A stretch of DNA of 44,068 nt. Source: RGIG1934 sp045122895 (GTDB lineage Bacteria > Bacillota > Clostridia > Lachnospirales > Lachnospiraceae). Shown in pieces: positions 41,651-44,068 of the stretch. Within the stretch, counting starts at the first letter, position 1, and every line of letters starts with the position of its first letter. The stretch lies in contig JBGVIE010000028.1 of the NCBI GenBank assembly GCA_045122895.1, positions 1 to 44,068 of the forward strand, written 5' to 3'. The notes below the pieces were generated by a model. The model ran no database searches and was not told where the DNA came from. It worked only from the letters and a program-made list of their open reading frames with translations. The translations under genes were made by a program, and so were the position numbers.

Positions 41651-42604
41651 GTGAAATATATAGAGACTTTTCGTGAAGGTGAAAAGATATCAGATATTTA
41701 TTTATGCAAGCACAAGACGAGTGCAGTTACAAAGAATGGAAAACCATATGATTCTGTGATTTTGCAGGATAAGACAGGACAGATTGATGCTAAGATATGG
41801 GATCCTAATTCAATGGGAATAGATGATTTTGATTCTCTTGATTATGTGGAAGTAGTAGCTGATGTTACTAATTTTAACGGGGCATTACAGCTTAATGTCA
41901 AGCGAGTGCGTAAGGTGTCAGAGGGCGAATATAATATGGCGGATTATATGCCTGCTACTGACAAAGACATAGAGACAATGTATTCAGAGCTTTTGGCAAT
42001 AATCGCTTCTGTCAAGAATCAGTATCTTAAAAAACTGCTTGAGACATTTTTTGTCGAAGATAGTGATTTTGTAGAAGAATTCAAGAAACATTCGGCTGCT
42101 AAGAGTGTTCACCACAGTTTCATAGGTGGACTTTTAGAACACACATTGTCCGTGACTAAGATGTGCGTTTATATGGCATCTGCGTATCCCGTTATCAACA
42201 GAGATTTATTGCTTACAGCAGCAATGTTCCATGATATGGGCAAGATAAGAGAGATATCGGCATTTCCAACTAATGATTATACAGATGAAGGTCAGTTAAT
42301 CGGTCATCTCGTGATGGGTTCAGAGATAATTGGAGTAGCTGCATCGAAGATAGAAGGATTTCCTCCAAAGCTCTTATTAGAACTTAAGCATTGTATTCTT
42401 GCTCATCATGGTGAATACGAATTCGGTTCACCAAAGAAGCCTGCAATAGTTGAAGCAGTAGCGCTGAATCTGGCAGATAATGCCGATGCAAAGCTCCAGA
42501 CTATGACAGAAATTTTGAACGGAAATACAAATTCTGACGGCGGAGTCTGGATGGGATATAACAGATTTTTTGAATCCAATATAAGAAGAACAACGGAGGA
42601 CTAA
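41651..42604 (+). CDS. yhaM: 3'-5' exoribonuclease YhaM
   Basis: 317 residues. OB-fold nucleic-acid binding domain ~10-105 (SDIYLCKHK, LQDKTGQIDAKIWDP) and an HD phosphohydrolase domain ~150-300 with His in VHHSFIGGLLEHTLSV, the HD pair in AAMFHDMGKI, ILAHHGEYEFGSPKKP, and Asp in NLADNADAKL. YhaM is a Mn-dependent nuclease acting on single-strand RNA and DNA ends in the cytoplasm. GTG start at 41651, with a weak GAGAGG site far upstream. The next gene follows directly (GGAGGACTAAATG). Confidence 0.92.
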   Translation: MKYIETFREGEKISDIYLCKHKTSAVTKNGKPYDSVILQDKTGQIDAKIWDPNSMGIDDFDSLDYVEVVADVTNFNGALQLNVKRVRKVSEGEYNMADYMPATDKDIETMYSELLAIIASVKNQYLKKLLETFFVEDSDFVEEFKKHSAAKSVHHSFIGGLLEHTLSVTKMCVYMASAYPVINRDLLLTAAMFHDMGKIREISAFPTNDYTDEGQLIGHLVMGSEIIGVAASKIEGFPPKLLLELKHCILAHHGEYEFGSPKKPAIVEAVALNLADNADAKLQTMTEILNGNTNSDGGVWMGYNRFFESNIRRTTED

Positions 42605-44068
42605 ATGCTTAATAAGAATGATATTGTACAATTACATATTGAAGATATAGGCATTAACGGTGAGGGTATAGGACGTGTAGACGGCTATACCCTTTTTGTG
42701 AAAGATGCCATAGTGGGCGATTACATTGAGGCAGGCGTGACAAAAGCCAATAAGAATTTCGGGTATGCACGACTTGTAAAGGTAATCAGGCCATCGAAGT
42801 TCAGAACGCAGGCAAAGTGTCAGGTTGCGAGACAGTGTGGCGGCTGTCAGCTTCAGGAGATGGACTATGAGAGGCAGCTTAAGTTCAAGACAGACAAAGT
42901 AGCTTCAAACCTTAAAAAAATCGCCCATATAGAGGATGTCAAAGTGAATGACACACTTGGGATGGACGTGCCTTTCCGATACAGAAATAAAGCACAGTTC
43001 CCGGTAGGACTTGATAAAAATGGTAAGATTATTACAGGTTTTTATGCAGGAAGAACACACTCAATAATCTCTTGCGATGACTGCCTTCTTGGTGTCAGTG
43101 AGAATAGTGATATTTTGCAGATTGTAAAAGAGTATATGACAAAGAATGGAATAGAGCCTTACAATGAACAGACCGGTAAGGGAGTGGTTCGCCATGTGCT
43201 TATCAGAAAAGGTTTCAAAACAGGCGAAATTATGGTGTGTCTTGTAGTTAATGCAAGAAAACTTAAGAATTCAGATGAGCTTGTCAATATGCTCACACAG
43301 ATTGAGGGGATGACCTCGATAAGCTATAACATAAATACTGCCAATACGAATGTGATTCTTGGAAAAGAGATAGTTAACCTTTACGGTGAGGGCTACATTA
43401 CAGATTACATCAGAGATGTTAAGTTCAGAATATCTCCTCTTTCATTTTATCAGGTAAATCCTGTACAGACGGAGGTGTTATATGGAAAAGCACTTGAGTT
43501 TGCCGGACTTACCGGTAATGAGACAGTTTGGGATTTGTATTGTGGAATTGGAACTATTTCTCTTTTTCTGGCAAAATCGGCAAAAAAGGTGTACGGTGTT
43601 GAGATAGTGCCGGAGGCAATCGATGATGCAAAGAATAATGCTAAGATTAACGGAATAGATAATGCAGAATTCTTTGTGGGAAAATCAGAGGAAGTACTAC
43701 CGGAATATTACAAGAAAAATGGTGGATATGCAGATGTGATAGTCGTTGACCCGCCTAGAAAAGGCTGCGATGAGGCGTTGCTAAAGACCATTGTAGAGAT
43801 GGGACCTAAGAGAGTTGTGTATGTAAGCTGTGACTCGGCTACGCTTGCACGGGATTTAAAGTATATGGATGAAAATGGGTATAAGACAGTTAAGGTGCAG
43901 CCTGTTGATATGTTTCCGATGAGTGCTCATGTGGAGACGGTTGTCTTGCTTTCCAAGGGTGAGATCGACTCGAAAAAGGTTCGGGTTGAGTTCTCTTTGG
44001 AAGATATGGATATGTCTGATTTTCAAGATAAGGCAACCTACACACAGATTAAAGACTATGTGTTGGAG
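42605..44068 (+). CDS. rlmD: 23S rRNA (uracil-1939-C5)-methyltransferase, 5' part, cut by window end
   Basis: 488 codons, no stop before the end of the window. TRAM domain ~1-65 (LHIEDIGINGEGIGR), four-cysteine Fe-S site beginning CQVARQCGGCQL (~78-89), then a SAM-dependent methyltransferase fold with FYQVNPVQTEVLY, VWDLYCGIGTIS, VVDPPRKGCDE and the catalytic Cys in YVSCDSATLARDL. Which uracil it modifies is not decided (RlmCD-type enzymes modify two). Where most family members end (HVETVVLLSK), this frame goes on with at least 40 residues (VRVEFSLEDMDMSDF). GGAGGA lies 4 bases before the ATG. Confidence 0.92.
   Translation, partial: MLNKNDIVQLHIEDIGINGEGIGRVDGYTLFVKDAIVGDYIEAGVTKANKNFGYARLVKVIRPSKFRTQAKCQVARQCGGCQLQEMDYERQLKFKTDKVASNLKKIAHIEDVKVNDTLGMDVPFRYRNKAQFPVGLDKNGKIITGFYAGRTHSIISCDDCLLGVSENSDILQIVKEYMTKNGIEPYNEQTGKGVVRHVLIRKGFKTGEIMVCLVVNARKLKNSDELVNMLTQIEGMTSISYNINTANTNVILGKEIVNLYGEGYITDYIRDVKFRISPLSFYQVNPVQTEVLYGKALEFAGLTGNETVWDLYCGIGTISLFLAKSAKKVYGVEIVPEAIDDAKNNAKINGIDNAEFFVGKSEEVLPEYYKKNGGYADVIVVDPPRKGCDEALLKTIVEMGPKRVVYVSCDSATLARDLKYMDENGYKTVKVQPVDMFPMSAHVETVVLLSKGEIDSKKVRVEFSLEDMDMSDFQDKATYTQIKDYVLE

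Overview
This looks like the chromosome of a spore-forming, low-GC Clostridium-type Firmicute, most likely of the family Lachnospiraceae. The evidence is the sporulation set (spoVT, yabP, yabQ, spoIIE), the mfd/prsA-to-ftsH style gene order, strong GGAGG ribosome binding sites, and the codon use. The assignment to family level is inference from gene content; no search was possible.

Layout. 1-8520: tail of an unidentified gene, then the conserved block spoVT, hup, rqcP, yabP, yabQ, divIC, spoIIE, tilS, hpt, ftsH, which mixes sporulation, division, ribosome rescue and tRNA modification. 8520-11040: a hairpin-rich intergenic stretch and a cytoplasmic GH13 alpha-glucan hydrolase. 11125-11296: tRNA-Tyr and tRNA-Leu. 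11685-15882: a DNA modification island holding a two-repeat protein that is probably a restriction endonuclease, a broken paralogue of it, and a C5-cytosine methyltransferase fused to an N-terminal helix-turn-helix. 16023-16661: a small membrane protein, then tRNA-Phe, tRNA-Gly(TCC) and tRNA-Gly(GCC). 16709-18495: GC-rich hairpins and two copies of a ~150-base structured leader, one in front of a small cysteine-rich protein and one in front of a pair of related membrane proteins.

18518-30606 is housekeeping: argC, a three-gene ABC importer, serS, a patatin-like lipase, a DEDDh exonuclease, a VanW-family envelope protein, an AIR-synthase-like protein with an Lrp/AsnC regulator and an aminotransferase, and trmL. 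30660-35733 is an ABC exporter (ATPase plus two ABC-2 permeases) divergent from a NarL-type two-component system, an arrangement like B. subtilis LnrJK-LnrLMN. 35721-40211 is mutS2 with an OmpR-type two-component pair, reading leftward. 40380-44068 is a degenerate HtrA-like PDZ protein, yhaM and the start of rlmD.

The two most unusual things are: (1) the repeated leader, whose two copies differ in hairpin 1 by two compensated base pairs and two loop changes, which is good evidence for a conserved RNA (or hairpin DNA) structure; and (2) the four-unit architecture of the restriction island, where the even units carry a Lys plus an acidic residue at the same sites where the odd units carry two Arg.
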